From contig NC_079875.1 in NCBI RefSeq assembly GCF_029227915.1, positions 41,003,201-41,067,200 of the forward strand: DNA of 64,000 nucleotides, written 5' to 3'. The position numbers were made by a program, and so were the translations under genes. A model generated the notes under the pieces. That model ran no database searches. It was not told where the DNA came from and worked only from the letters and a program-made list of their open reading frames with translations. Shown here one piece after another: positions 39,841 to 51,585 of the stretch; the stretch's first letter is position 1, and each line of letters begins with the position of its first letter. This DNA is from Hydractinia symbiolongicarpus. Taxonomy: Eukaryota; Cnidaria; Hydrozoa; Anthoathecata; Hydractiniidae.

Positions 39841-40446
39841 AATGAAAACATTTTGAAAAACTACAAGTCTCATGGGCTTTAGTGGTGAAATAATAATTTA
39901 AAAAATCGTTTGGGAAATGAGTTTACTCCCTGGGTACCTTCTTTGTATACTTTTGACTATACGGACCGAGTTCGGGATTTAAGGGAAATCGCAGGTTTTC
40001 GTTTGCCGGCGATTAAGCTTCTTTTATTCATCGTCTCATCAAAAATAAAACATTTTTGAAAACTACAAGTCTCATGCGTTTTAGTGGTGAAAAGATAATT
40101 TAAAAAATCGTTTTGGAAATGAGTTTACTCACAGGGTACTTTCTTTGTATACATTCGACTATACGGGGCAAGCCCGGGATTTACGGGAAATCGCGGGTTT
40201 TCGTTTGCCGCGATTAAACCTCTTTCATTAAGCGTCTCATCAAAAATGTAAACATTTCTGAAAATTACAAGTCTCATGCGTTGTAGTGGTGAAAAAATAA
40301 TTTAAAAAATCGTTCGGGAAATGGGATTACTCCCTGGGTACTTTCTTTGTATACTTTTGACTATACGGGCCGAGTCCGGGATTTACGGGAAGTCGCGGGT
40401 TTTCGTTTGCCGGCGATTAAACTTTTTTATTCAGTGCCTCATCAAA
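39841..40446 (+). repeat. Three-monomer tandem duplication, 606 bp, copy 2
   Basis: It follows copy 1 directly; the difference I see is ctaaacgggg in copy 1 against ctatacgggg in copy 2. The end is marked by atttttaaaaac in place of attttgaaaaac near 40,455. The same three monomers reappear near 41,935, 43,355 and 45,380 within the longer duplications. Confidence 0.85.
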
Positions 40447-41020
40447 AATGAAAACATTTTTAAAAACTACAAGTCTCATGGGATTTAGTGGTGAAATAAT
40501 AATTTAAAAAATCGTTCGGGAAATGAGTTTACACCCTGGGTACTTTCTTTGTATGCTTTTGACTATACGGGCCGAGTCCGGGATTTTCGGGAAATCGCAG
40601 GTTTTCGTTTTCCGGCGATTAAACTTCTTTTATTCAGCGTCTCATCAAAAATGAAAACATTTTTAAAACTACAAGTCTCATGCGTTTTAGTGGTGAAAAG
40701 ATAATTTAAAAAATCGTTTTGGAAATGAGTTAATTCACAGGGTACTTTCTTTGTATACATTCGACTATACGGGCCAAGCCCGGGATTTACGGGAAATCGC
40801 GGGTTTTCCTTTGCCGGCGATTAAACCACTTTCATTAAACGTCTCATCAAAAATGAAAATTTTTCTGAAAATTACAAGTCTCTTGCGTTGCAGTGGTGAA
40901 AAAATAATTTAAAAAATCGTTCGGGAAATGAGATTACTCCCTGGGTACTTTATTTGTATACTTTTGACTATACGGGCCGAGTCCGGGATTTACGGGAAGT
41001 CGCGGGTTTTCGTTTGCCGG

Positions 41021-42439
41021 CGATTAAAATTCTTTTATTCAGTGCCTCATCAAAAATGAAAACATTTTTAAAAACTACAAGTCTCATGGGCTTTAGTGGT
41101 GAAATAATAATTTAAAAAATCGTTCGGGAAATGAGTTTACACCCTGGGTATTTTCTTTGTATGCTTTTGACTATACGGGCCGAGTCCGGGATTTTCAGGA
41201 AATCGCAGGTTTTCGTTTTCCGGCGATTAAACTTCTTCTATTCAGCGTCTCATCAAAAATGAAAACATTTTTGAAAACTACAAGTCTCATGCGTTTTAGT
41301 GGTGAAAAGATAATTTAAAAAATCGTTTTGGAAATGAATTAATTCACAGGGTACTTTCTTTGTATACTTTTGACTATACGGGCCGAGTCCAGGATTTACG
41401 GCAAATCGCGGGTTTTCGTTTGCCGGCGATTAAACTTCTTTTATTCAGCGTCTCATCAAAAATGAAAACATTTTGAAAAACTACAAGTCTCATGGGCTTT
41501 AGTGGTGAAAAAATGATATAAAAAATAGTTCGCAAAATGACTTTACTCCCTGGGTACTTTCCTTGTATACTTTTGACTATACGGGCCGAGTTCGGGATTT
41601 ACGGGAAATCGCGGGTTTTCCTTCGCCGGCGATTAAACCACTTTCATTAAGCGTCTCATCAAAAATGAAAACATTTCTGAAAACTCCAAGTCTCATGCGT
41701 TTTAGTGGTGAAAAAATAATTTAAAAAATCGTTCGGGAAATGAGTTTACTCCCTGGGTACTTTCTTTGTATACTTTTGACTATACGGGCCGAGTCCAGGA
41801 TTTACGGCAAATCGCGGGTTTTCGTTTGCCGGCGATTAAACTTCTTTTATTCAGCGTCTCATCAAAAATGAAAACATTTTGAAAAACTACAAGTCTCATG
41901 GGCTTTAGTGGTGAAATAATAATTTAAAAAATCGTTTGGGAAATGAGTTTACTCCCTGGGTACTTTCTTTGTATACTTTTGACTATACGGACCGAGTTCG
42001 GGATTTAAGGGAAATCGCAGGTTTTCGTTTGCCGGCGATTAAGCTTCTTTTATTCATCGTCTCATCAAAAATAAAACATTTTTGAAAACTACAAGTCTCA
42101 TGCGTTTTAGTGGTGAAAAGATAATTTAAAAAATCGTTTTGGAAATGAGTTTACTCACAGGGTACTTTCTTTGTATACATTCGACTATACGGGGCAAGCC
42201 CGGGATTTACGGGAAATCGCGGGTTTTCGTTTGCCGCGATTAAACCTCTTTCATTAAGCGTCTCATCAAAAATGTAAACATTTCTGAAAATTACAAGTCT
42301 CATGCGTTGTAGTGGTGAAAAAATAATTTAAAAAATCGTTCGGGAAATGGGATTACTCCCTGGGTACTTTCTTTGTATACTTTTGACTATACGGGCCGAG
42401 TCCGGGATTTACGGGAAGTCGCGGGTTTTCGTTTGCCGG
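41021..42439 (+). repeat. Seven-monomer tandem duplication, 1,419 bp, copy 1
   Basis: cgattaaaatt at 41,021 recurs at 42,440, gggtattttctttg near 41,147 recurs near 42,566, and attcacaggg at 41,342 recurs at 42,761, all at 1,419 bp. The unit also has aaaatgatataaa, a spelling of the A-rich tail seen only in this part of the window. Confidence 0.85.
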
Positions 42440-43858
42440 CGATTAAAATTCTTTTATTCAGTGCCTCATCAAAAATGAAAACATTTTTAAAAACTACAAG
42501 TCTCATGGGCTTTAGTGGTGAAATAATAATTTAAAAAATCGTTCGGGAAATGAGTTTACACCCTGGGTATTTTCTTTGTATGCTTTTGACTATACGGGCC
42601 GAGTCCGGGATTTTCAGGAAATCGCAGGTTTTCGTTTTCCGGCGATTAAACTTCTTCTATTCAGCGTCTCATCAAAAATGAAAACATTTTTGAAAACTAC
42701 AAGTCTCATGCGTTTTAGTGGTGAAAAGATAATTTAAAAAATCGTTTTGGAAATGAATTAATTCACAGGGTACTTTCTTTGTATACTTTTGACTATACGG
42801 GCCGAGTCCAGGATTTACGGCAAATCGCGGGTTTTCGTTTGCCGGCGATTAAACTTCTTTTATTCAGCGTCTCATCAAAAATGAAAACATTTTGAAAAAC
42901 TACAAGTCTCATGGGCTTTAGTGGTGAAAAAATGATATAAAAAATAGTTCGCAAAATGACTTTACTCCCTGGGTACTTTCCTTGTATACTTTTGACTATA
43001 CGGGCCGAGTTCGGGATTTACGGGAAATCGCGGGTTTTCCTTCGCCGGCGATTAAACCACTTTCATTAAGCGTCTCATCAAAAATGAAAACATTTCTGAA
43101 AACTCCAAGTCTCATGCGTTTTAGTGGTGAAAAAATAATTTAAAAAATCGTTCGGGAAATGAGTTTACTCCCTGGGTACTTTCTTTGTATACTTTTGACT
43201 ATACGGGCCGAGTCCAGGATTTACGGCAAATCGCGGGTTTTCGTTTGCCGGCGATTAAACTTCTTTTATTCAGCGTCTCATCAAAAATGAAAACATTTTG
43301 AAAAACTACAAGTCTCATGGGCTTTAGTGGTGAAATAATAATTTAAAAAATCGTTTGGGAAATGAGTTTACTCCCTGGGTACTTTCTTTGTATACTTTTG
43401 ACTATACGGACCGAGTTCGGGATTTAAGGGAAATCGCAGGTTTTCGTTTGCCGGCGATTAAGCTTCTTTTATTCATCGTCTCATCAAAAATAAAACATTT
43501 TTGAAAACTACAAGTCTCATGCGTTTTAGTGGTGAAAAGATAATTTAAAAAATCGTTTTGGAAATGAGTTTACTCACAGGGTACTTTCTTTGTATACATT
43601 CGACTATACGGGGCAAGCCCGGGATTTACGGGAAATCGCGGGTTTTCGTTTGCCGCGATTAAACCTCTTTCATTAAGCGTCTCATCAAAAATGTAAACAT
43701 TTCTGAAAATTACAAGTCTCATGCGTTGTAGTGGTGAAAAAATAATTTAAAAAATCGTTCGGGAAATGGGATTACTCCCTGGGTACTTTCTTTGTATACT
43801 TTTGACTATACGGGCCGAGTCCGGGATTTACGGGAAGTCGCGGGTTTTCGTTTGCCGG
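42440..43858 (+). repeat. Seven-monomer tandem duplication, 1,419 bp, copy 2
   Basis: Follows copy 1 without a gap and appears identical by eye. It ends where attaaactttttt (43,861) replaces attaaaattctttt. A third, more diverged version lies at about 44.4-45.9 kb with gggtactttcttt and catcacaaatg (near 45,104). Confidence 0.85.
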
Positions 43859-45884
43859 CGATTAAACTTTTTTATTCAGTGCCTCATCAAAAATGAAAAC
43901 ATTTTTAAAAACTACAAGTCTCATGGGATTTAGTGGTGAAATAATAATTTAAAAAATCGTTCGGGAAATGAGTTTACACCCTGGGTACTTTCTTTGTATG
44001 CTTTTGACTATACGGGCCGAGTCCGGGATTTTCGGGAAATCGCAGGTTTTCGTTTTCCGGCGATTAAACTTCTTTTATTCAGCGTCTCATCAAAAATGAA
44101 AACATTTTTAAAACTACAAGTCTCATGCGTTTTAGTGGTGAAAAGATAATTTAAAAAATCGTTTTGGAAATGAGTTAATTCACAGGGTACTTTCTTTGTA
44201 TACATTCGACTATACGGGCCAAGCCCGGGATTTACGGGAAATCGCGGGTTTTCCTTTGTCGGCGATTAAACCACTTTCATTAAACGTCTCATCAAAAATG
44301 AAAATATTTCTGAAAATTACAAGTCTCTTGCGTTGCAGTGGTGAAAAAATAATTTAAAAAATCGTTCGGGAAATGAGATTACTCCCTGGGTACTTTATTT
44401 GTATACTTTTGACTATACGGGCCGAGTCCGGGATTTACGGGAAGTCGCGGGTTTTCGTTTGCCGGCGATTAAAATTCTTTTATTCAGTGCCTCATCAAAA
44501 ATGAAAACATTTTTAAAAACTACAAGTCTCATGGGCTTTAGTGGTGAAATAATAATTTAAAAAATCGTTCGGGAAATGAGTTTACACCCTGGGTACTTTC
44601 TTTGTATGCTTTTGACTATACGGGCCGAGTCCGGGATTTTCGGGAAATCGCAGGTTTTCGTTTTCCGGCGATTAAACTTCTTCTATTCAGCGTCTCATCA
44701 AAAATGAAAACATTTTTGAAAACTACAAGTCTCATGCGTTTTAGTGGTGAAAAGATAATTTAAAAAATCGTTTTGGAAATGAATTAATTCACAGGGTACT
44801 TTCTTTGTATACTTTTGACTATACGGGCCGAGTCCAGGATTTACGGCAAATCGCGGGTTTTCGTTTGCCGGCGATTAAACTTCTTTTATTCAGCGTCTCA
44901 TCAAAAATGAAAACATTTTGAAAAACTACAAGTCTCATGGGCTTTAGTGGTGAAAAAATGATATAAAAAATAGTTCGCAAAATGACTTTACTCCCTGGGT
45001 ACTTTCCTTGTATACTTTTGACTATACGGGCCGAGTTCGGGATTTACGGGAAATCGCGGGTTTTCCTTCGCCGGCGATTAAACCACTTTCATTAAGCGTC
45101 TCATCACAAATGAAAACATTTCTGAAAACTCCAAGTCTCATGCGTTTTAGTGGTGAAAAAATAATTTAAAAAATCGTTCGGGAAATGAGTTTACTCCCTG
45201 GGTACTTTCTTTGTATACTTTTGACTATACGGGCCGAGTCCAGGATTTACGGCAAATCGCGGGTTTTCGTTTGCCGGCGATTAAACTTCTTTTATTCAGC
45301 GTCTCATCAAAAATGAAAACATTTTGAAAAACTACAAGTCTCATGGGCTTTAGTGGTGAAATAATAATTTAAAAAATCGTTTGGGAAATGAGTTTACTCC
45401 CTGGGTACCTTCTTTGTATACTTTTGACTATACGGACCGAGTTCGGGATTTAAGGGAAATCGCAGGTTTTCGTTTGCCGGCGATTAAGCTTCTTTTATTC
45501 ATCGTCTCATCAAAAATAAAACATTTTTGAAAACTACAAGTCTCATGCGTTTTAGTGGTGAAAAGATAATTTAAAAAATCGTTTTGGAAATGAGTTTACT
45601 CACAGGGTACTTTCTTTGTATACATTCGACTATACGGGGCAAGCCCGGGATTTACGGGAAATCGCGGGTTTTCGTTTGCCGCGATTAAACCTCTTTCATT
45701 AAGCGTCTCATCAAAAATGTAAACATTTCTGAAAATTACAAGTCTCATGCGTTGTAGTGGTGAAAAAATAATTTAAAAAATCGTTCGGGAAATGGGATTA
45801 CTCCCTGGGTACTTTCTTTGTATACTTTTGACTATACGGGCCGAGTCCGGGATTTACGGGAAGTCGCGGGTTTTCGTTTGCCGG
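43859..45884 (+). repeat. Ten-monomer unit, 2,026 bp
   Basis: attaaactttttt at 43,861 recurs at 45,887 (2,026 bp) and has an earlier copy at 40,416; 40,416 to 43,861 is 3,445 bp, exactly 2,026 plus the inserted 1,419. This shows that the seven-monomer duplication arose inside one ten-monomer unit. The following copy starts at about 45,885 and is followed until about 46,826, where gtatacattcgac replaces gtatacttttgac. Confidence 0.85.
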
Positions 45885-46826
45885 CGATTAAACTTTTTTA
45901 TTCAGTGCCTCATCAAAAATGAAAACATTTTTAAAAACTACAAGTCTCATGGGATTTAGTGGTGAAATAATAATTTAAAAAATCGTTCGGGAAATGAGTT
46001 TACACCCTGGGTACTTTCTTTGTATGCTTTTGACTATACGGGCCGAGTCCGGGATTTTCGGGAAATTGCAGGTTTTCGTTTTCCGGCGATTAAACTTCTT
46101 TTATTCAGCGTCTCATCAAAAATGAAAACATTTTTAAAACTACAAGTCTCATGCGTTTTAGTGGTGAAAAGATAATTTAAAAAATCGTTTTGGAAATGAG
46201 TTAATTCACAGGGTACTTTCTTTGTATACATTCGACTATACGGGCCAAGCCCGGGATTTACGGGAAATCGCGGGTTTTCCTTTGCCGGCGATTAAACCAC
46301 TTTCATTAAACGTCTCATCAAAAATGAAAATATTTCTGAAAATTACAAGTCTCTTGCGTTGCAGTGGTGAAAAAATAATTTAAAAAATCGTTCGGGAAAT
46401 GAGATTACTCCCTGGGTACTTTATTTGTATACTTTTGACTATACGGGCCGAGTCCGGGATTTACGGGAAGTCGCGGGTTTTCGTTTGCCGGCGATTAAAA
46501 TTCTTTTATTCAGTGCCTCATCAAAAATGAAAACATTTTTAAAAACTACAAGTCTCATGGGCTTTAGTGGTGAAATAATAATTTAAAAAATCGTTCGGGA
46601 AATGAGTTTACACCCTGGGTACTTTCTTTGTATGCTTTTGACTATACGGGCCGAGTCCGGGATTTTCGGGAAATCGCAGGTTTTCGTTTTCCGGCGATTA
46701 AACTTCTTCTATTCAGCGTCTCATCAAAAATGAAAACATTTTTGAAAACTACAAGTCTCATGCGTTTTAGTGGTGAAAAGATAATTTAAAAAATCGTTTT
46801 GGAAATGAATTAATTCACAGGGTACT
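45885..46826 (+). repeat. Ten-monomer unit, partial last copy
   Basis: It matches 43,859-44,800 at 2,026 bp and then leaves the pattern. Small differences include gggaaattgcagg against gggaaatcgcagg near 46,063. From here to about 47.5 kb the sequence is also paralogous to 53.0-54.4 kb at a shift of 6,899 bp. Confidence 0.8.
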
Positions 46827-48339
46827 TTCTTTGTATACATTCGACTATACGGGCCAAGCCCGGGATTTACGGGAAATCGCGGGTTTTCCTTTGCCGGCGA
46901 ATAAACCACTTTCATTAAGCGTCTCATCAAAAATGAAATTATTTCTGAAAACTACAAGTCTCATGCGTTTTTGTGGTGAAAAAATAATTTAAAAAATCGT
47001 TTGGGAAATGAGTTTACTCCCTGGGTACTTTCTTTGTATACTTTTGACTATACGGGCCGAGTCCGGGATTTACGGGAAATCGCGGGTTTTCGTTTGCCGG
47101 CGATTAAACTTCTTTTATTCAGCGTCTCATCAAAAATGAAAACATTTTTAAAAACTACCAGTCTCATGGGCTTTAGTGGTGAAATAATAATTTAAAAAAT
47201 CGTTTGGGAAATGAGTTTACTCCCTGGGTACTTTCTTTGTATACTTTTGACTATACGGACCGAGTTCGGGATTTACGGGAAATCGCAGGTTTTCGTTTGC
47301 CGGCGATTAAACTTCTTTTATTCATCGTCTCATCAAAAATGAAAACATTTTTGAAAACTACAACTCTCATGCGTTTTAGTGGTGAAAAAATAAATTAAAA
47401 AATCGTTCGGGAAATGAGTTTACTCCTTGGGTACTTTCTTTGTATACTTTTGACTATACGGGCCAAGCCCGGGATTTACGGGAAATCGCGGGTTCGCGTT
47501 TTCCGGCGATTAAACTTCTTTTATTCAGTGTCTCATCAAAAATGAAAACATTTTTGAAAACTACAAGTCTCATGCGTTTTAGTGGTGAAAAGATAATTTA
47601 AAAAATTGTTTTGGAAATGAGTTAATTCACAGGGTACTTTCTTTGTATACATTCGACTATACGGGCCAAACCCGGGATTTACGGGAAATCGCGGGTTCTC
47701 GTTTTCCGGCGATTAAACTTCTTTTATTCAGCGTCCCATCAAAAATGAAAACATTTTTGAAAACTACAAGTCTCATGCGTTTTAGTGGTGAAAAAATAAT
47801 TTAAAAAATCGTTCGGGAAATGAGTTTACACCCTGGGTACTTTCTTTGTATACTTTTGACTATACGGGCCGAGTCCGGGATTTACGGGAAGTAGCGGGTT
47901 TTCGTTTGCCGGCGATTAAACTTCTTTAATTCAGCGTCTCATCAAAAATGAAAACATTTTTAAAAACTACAAGTCTCATGGGCTTTAGTGGTGAAATAAT
48001 AATTTAAAAAATCGTCCGGGAAATGAGTTTACACCCTGGGTACTTTCTTTGTATGCTTTTGACTATACGGGCCGAGTCCGAGATTTTCGGGAAATCGCAG
48101 GTTTTCGTTTTCCGGCGATTAAACTTCTTTTATTCAGCGTCTCATCAAAAATGAAAACATTTTTGAAAACTACAAGTCTCATGCGTTTTAGTGGTGAAAA
48201 GATAATTTAAAAAATCGTTTTGGAAATGAGTTAATTCACAGAGTACTTTCTTTGTATACATTCGACTATACGGGCCAAGCCCGGGATTTACGGGAAATCG
48301 CGGATTTTCCTTTGCCGGCGATTAAACCACTTTCATTAA
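46827..48339 (+). repeat. About seven A and B monomers, source of a dispersed duplicate
   Basis: Equivalent points 46,724 and 53,623, 47,001 and 53,900, and 47,204 and 54,103 are each 6,899 bp apart (34 monomers). The rare ggttcgcgttttccgg spelling near 47,491 recurs near 54,390. Further right the shift becomes 7,305 bp (aattgttttgg at 47,604 and 54,909), so two monomers have been added in the downstream version. Confidence 0.75.
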
Positions 48340-49962
48340 GCGTCTCATCAAAAATGAAAACATTTTTGAAAACTAAAAGTCTCATGCGTTTTAGTGGTGA
48401 AAAAATAATTTAAAAACTCGTTCGGGAAATAAGTTTTCTCCCTGGGTACTTTCTTTGTATACTTTTGATTATACGGGCCGGGTCCGGGGTTTACGGGAAA
48501 TGGCGGGTTTTCGTTTGCCGGCGATTAAACTTCTTTTATTCAGCGTCTCATCAAAAATGAAAACATTTTTGAAAACTACAAGTCTCATGCGTTTTAGTGG
48601 TGAAAAGACAATTTAAAAAATCGTTTTGGAAATGAGTTTATTCACAGGGTACCTTTTTTGTATACATTCGACTATACGGGCCAAGCCCGGGATTTACGGG
48701 AAATCGCGGGTTTTCCTTCGCCGGCGATTAAACCACTTTCATTAAGCGTCTCATCAAAAATGAAAACATTTCTGAAAACTACAAGTCTCATGCTTTTTAG
48801 TGGTGAAAAAATAATTTAAAAAATCGTTCGGGAAATGAGTTTACTCCCTGGGTACTTTCTTTGTATACTTTTGACTATACGGGCCGAGTCCGGGATTTAG
48901 GGGAAATCGCTGGTTTTTGTTTGCCGGCGATTAAACCTCTTTCATTAAGCGTCTCATCAAAAATGAAAACATTTTTGAGAACTACAAGTCTCATGCGTTT
49001 TAGTGGTGAAAAGATAATTTAAAAAATCGTTTTGGAAATGAGTTTACTCCCTGGGTACTTTCTTTGTATACTTTTGACTATACGGGCCGAGTCCGGGATT
49101 TACGGGAAGTCGCGGGTTTTCGTTTGCCGGCGATTAAACTTCTTTTATTCAGCGTCTCATCAAAAATGAATACATTTTTAAAACTACAAGTCTCATGGGC
49201 TTTAGTGGTGAAATAATAATTTAAAAAATCTTTCGGGAAATGAGTTTACACCCTTGGTACTTTCTTTGAATACTTTTGACTATACGGGCCGAGTCCGGGA
49301 TTTACGGGAAGTCGCGGGTTTTCGTTTGCCGGCGATTAAACTTCTTTTATTCAGTGTCTCATCAAAAATGAAAACATTTTTAAAAACTACAAGTCTCATG
49401 GGCTTTAGTGGTGAAATAATAATTTAAAAAATCGTTCGGGAAATGAGTTTACACCCTGGGTACTTTCTTTGTATGCTTTTGGCTATACGGGCCGAGTCCG
49501 GGATTTTCGGGAAATCGCAGGTTTTCGTTTGCCGGCGATTAAATTTCTTTTATTCAGCGTCTCATCAAAAATGAAAATTTTTTTGAAAACTACAAGTCTC
49601 ATGCGTTTTAGTGGTGAAAAAATAATTTAAAAAATCGTTCGGGAAATAAGTTTTCTCCCTGGGTACTTTCTTTGTATACTTTTGATTATACGGGCCGGGT
49701 CCGGGGTTTACGGGAAATGGCGGGTTTTCGTTTGCCGGCGATTAAACTTCTTTTATTCAGCGTCTCATCAAAAATGAAAACATTTTTGAAAACTACAAGT
49801 GTCATGCGTTTTAGTGGTGAAAAGATAATTTAAAAAATCGTTTTGGAAATAAGTTTATTCACAGGGTACCTTTTTTGTATACATTCGACTATACGAGCCA
49901 AGCCCGGGATTTACGGGAAATCGCGGGTTTTCCTTCGCCGGCGATTAAACCACTTTCATTAA
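48340..49962 (+). repeat. Eight-monomer tandem duplication, 1,623 bp, copy 1
   Basis: Rare spellings aactaaaagt with aaaaactcg (48,361-48,420), ttcagtgtctc (49,350), ttggctatacgg (49,480) and aagtgtcatg (49,798) all recur 1,623 bp on. The unit contains a D-C-B triplet. The same markers aatctttcgg and acacccttgg also occur at 37,471, 11,756 bp upstream of 49,227. Confidence 0.88.
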
Positions 49963-51585
49963 GCGTCTCATCAAAAATGAAAACATTTTTGAAAACTAAA
50001 AGTCTCATGCGTTTTAGTGGTGAAAAAATAATTTAAAAACTCGTTCGGGAAATAAGTTTTCTCCCTGGGTACTTTCTTTGTATACTTTTGATTATACGGG
50101 CCGGGTCCGGGGTTTACGGGAAATGGCGGGTTTTCGTTTGCCGGCGATTAAACTTCTTTTATTCAGCGTCTCATCAAAAATGAAAACATTTTTGAAAACT
50201 ACAAGTCTCATGCGTTTTAGTGGTGAAAAGACAATTTAAAAAATCGTTTTGGAAATGAGTTTATTCACAGGGTACCTTTTTTGTATACATTCGACTATAC
50301 GGGCCAAGCCCGGGATTTACGGGAAATCGCGGGTTTTCCTTCGCCGGCGATTAAACCACTTTCATTAAGCGTCTCATCAAAAATGAAAACATTTCTGAAA
50401 ACTACAAGTCTCATGCTTTTTAGTGGTGAAAAAATAATTTAAAAAATCGTTCGGGAAATGAGTTTACTCCCTGGGTACTTTCTTTGTATACTTTTGACTA
50501 TACGGGCCGAGTCCGGGATTTAGGGGAAATCGCTGGTTTTTGTTTGCCGGCGATTAAACCTCTTTCATTAAGCGTCTCATCAAAAATGAAAACATTTTTG
50601 AGAACTACAAGTCTCATGCGTTTTAGTGGTGAAAAGATAATTTAAAAAATCGTTTTGGAAATGAGTTTACTCCCTGGGTACTTTCTTTGTATACTTTTGA
50701 CTATACGGGCCGAGTCCGGGATTTACGGGAAGTCGCGGGTTTTCGTTTGCCGGCGATTAAACTTCTTTTATTCAGCGTCTCATCAAAAATGAATACATTT
50801 TTAAAACTACAAGTCTCATGGGCTTTAGTGGTGAAATAATAATTTAAAAAATCTTTCGGGAAATGAGTTTACACCCTTGGTACTTTCTTTGAATACTTTT
50901 GACTATACGGGCCGAGTCCGGGATTTACGGGAAGTCGCGGGTTTTCGTTTGCCGGCGATTAAACTTCTTTTATTCAGTGTCTCATCAAAAATGAAAACAT
51001 TTTTAAAAACTACAAGTCTCATGGGCTTTAGTGGTGAAATAATAATTTAAAAAATCGTTCGGGAAATGAGTTTACACCCTGGGTACTTTCTTTGTATGCT
51101 TTTGGCTATACGGGCCGAGTCCGGGATTTTCGGGAAATCGCAGGTTTTCGTTTGCCGGCGATTAAATTTCTTTTATTCAGCGTCTCATCAAAAATGAAAA
51201 TTTTTTTGAAAACTACAAGTCTCATGCGTTTTAGTGGTGAAAAAATAATTTAAAAAATCGTTCGGGAAATAAGTTTTCTCCCTGGGTACTTTCTTTGTAT
51301 ACTTTTGATTATACGGGCCGGGTCCGGGGTTTACGGGAAATGGCGGGTTTTCGTTTGCCGGCGATTAAACTTCTTTTATTCAGCGTCTCATCAAAAATGA
51401 AAACATTTTTGAAAACTACAAGTGTCATGCGTTTTAGTGGTGAAAAGATAATTTAAAAAATCGTTTTGGAAATAAGTTTATTCACAGGGTACCTTTTTTG
51501 TATACATTCGACTATACGAGCCAAGCCCGGGATTTACGGGAAATCGCGGGTTTTCCTTCGCCGGCGATTAAACCACTTTCATTAA
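49963..51585 (+). repeat. Eight-monomer tandem duplication, 1,623 bp, copy 2
   Basis: Appears identical to copy 1 by eye across the whole unit. It ends near 51,600, where catttctgaaaactac replaces catttttgaaaactaaa. It holds the last D-C-B triplet of the window (D near 51,056). Confidence 0.88.
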
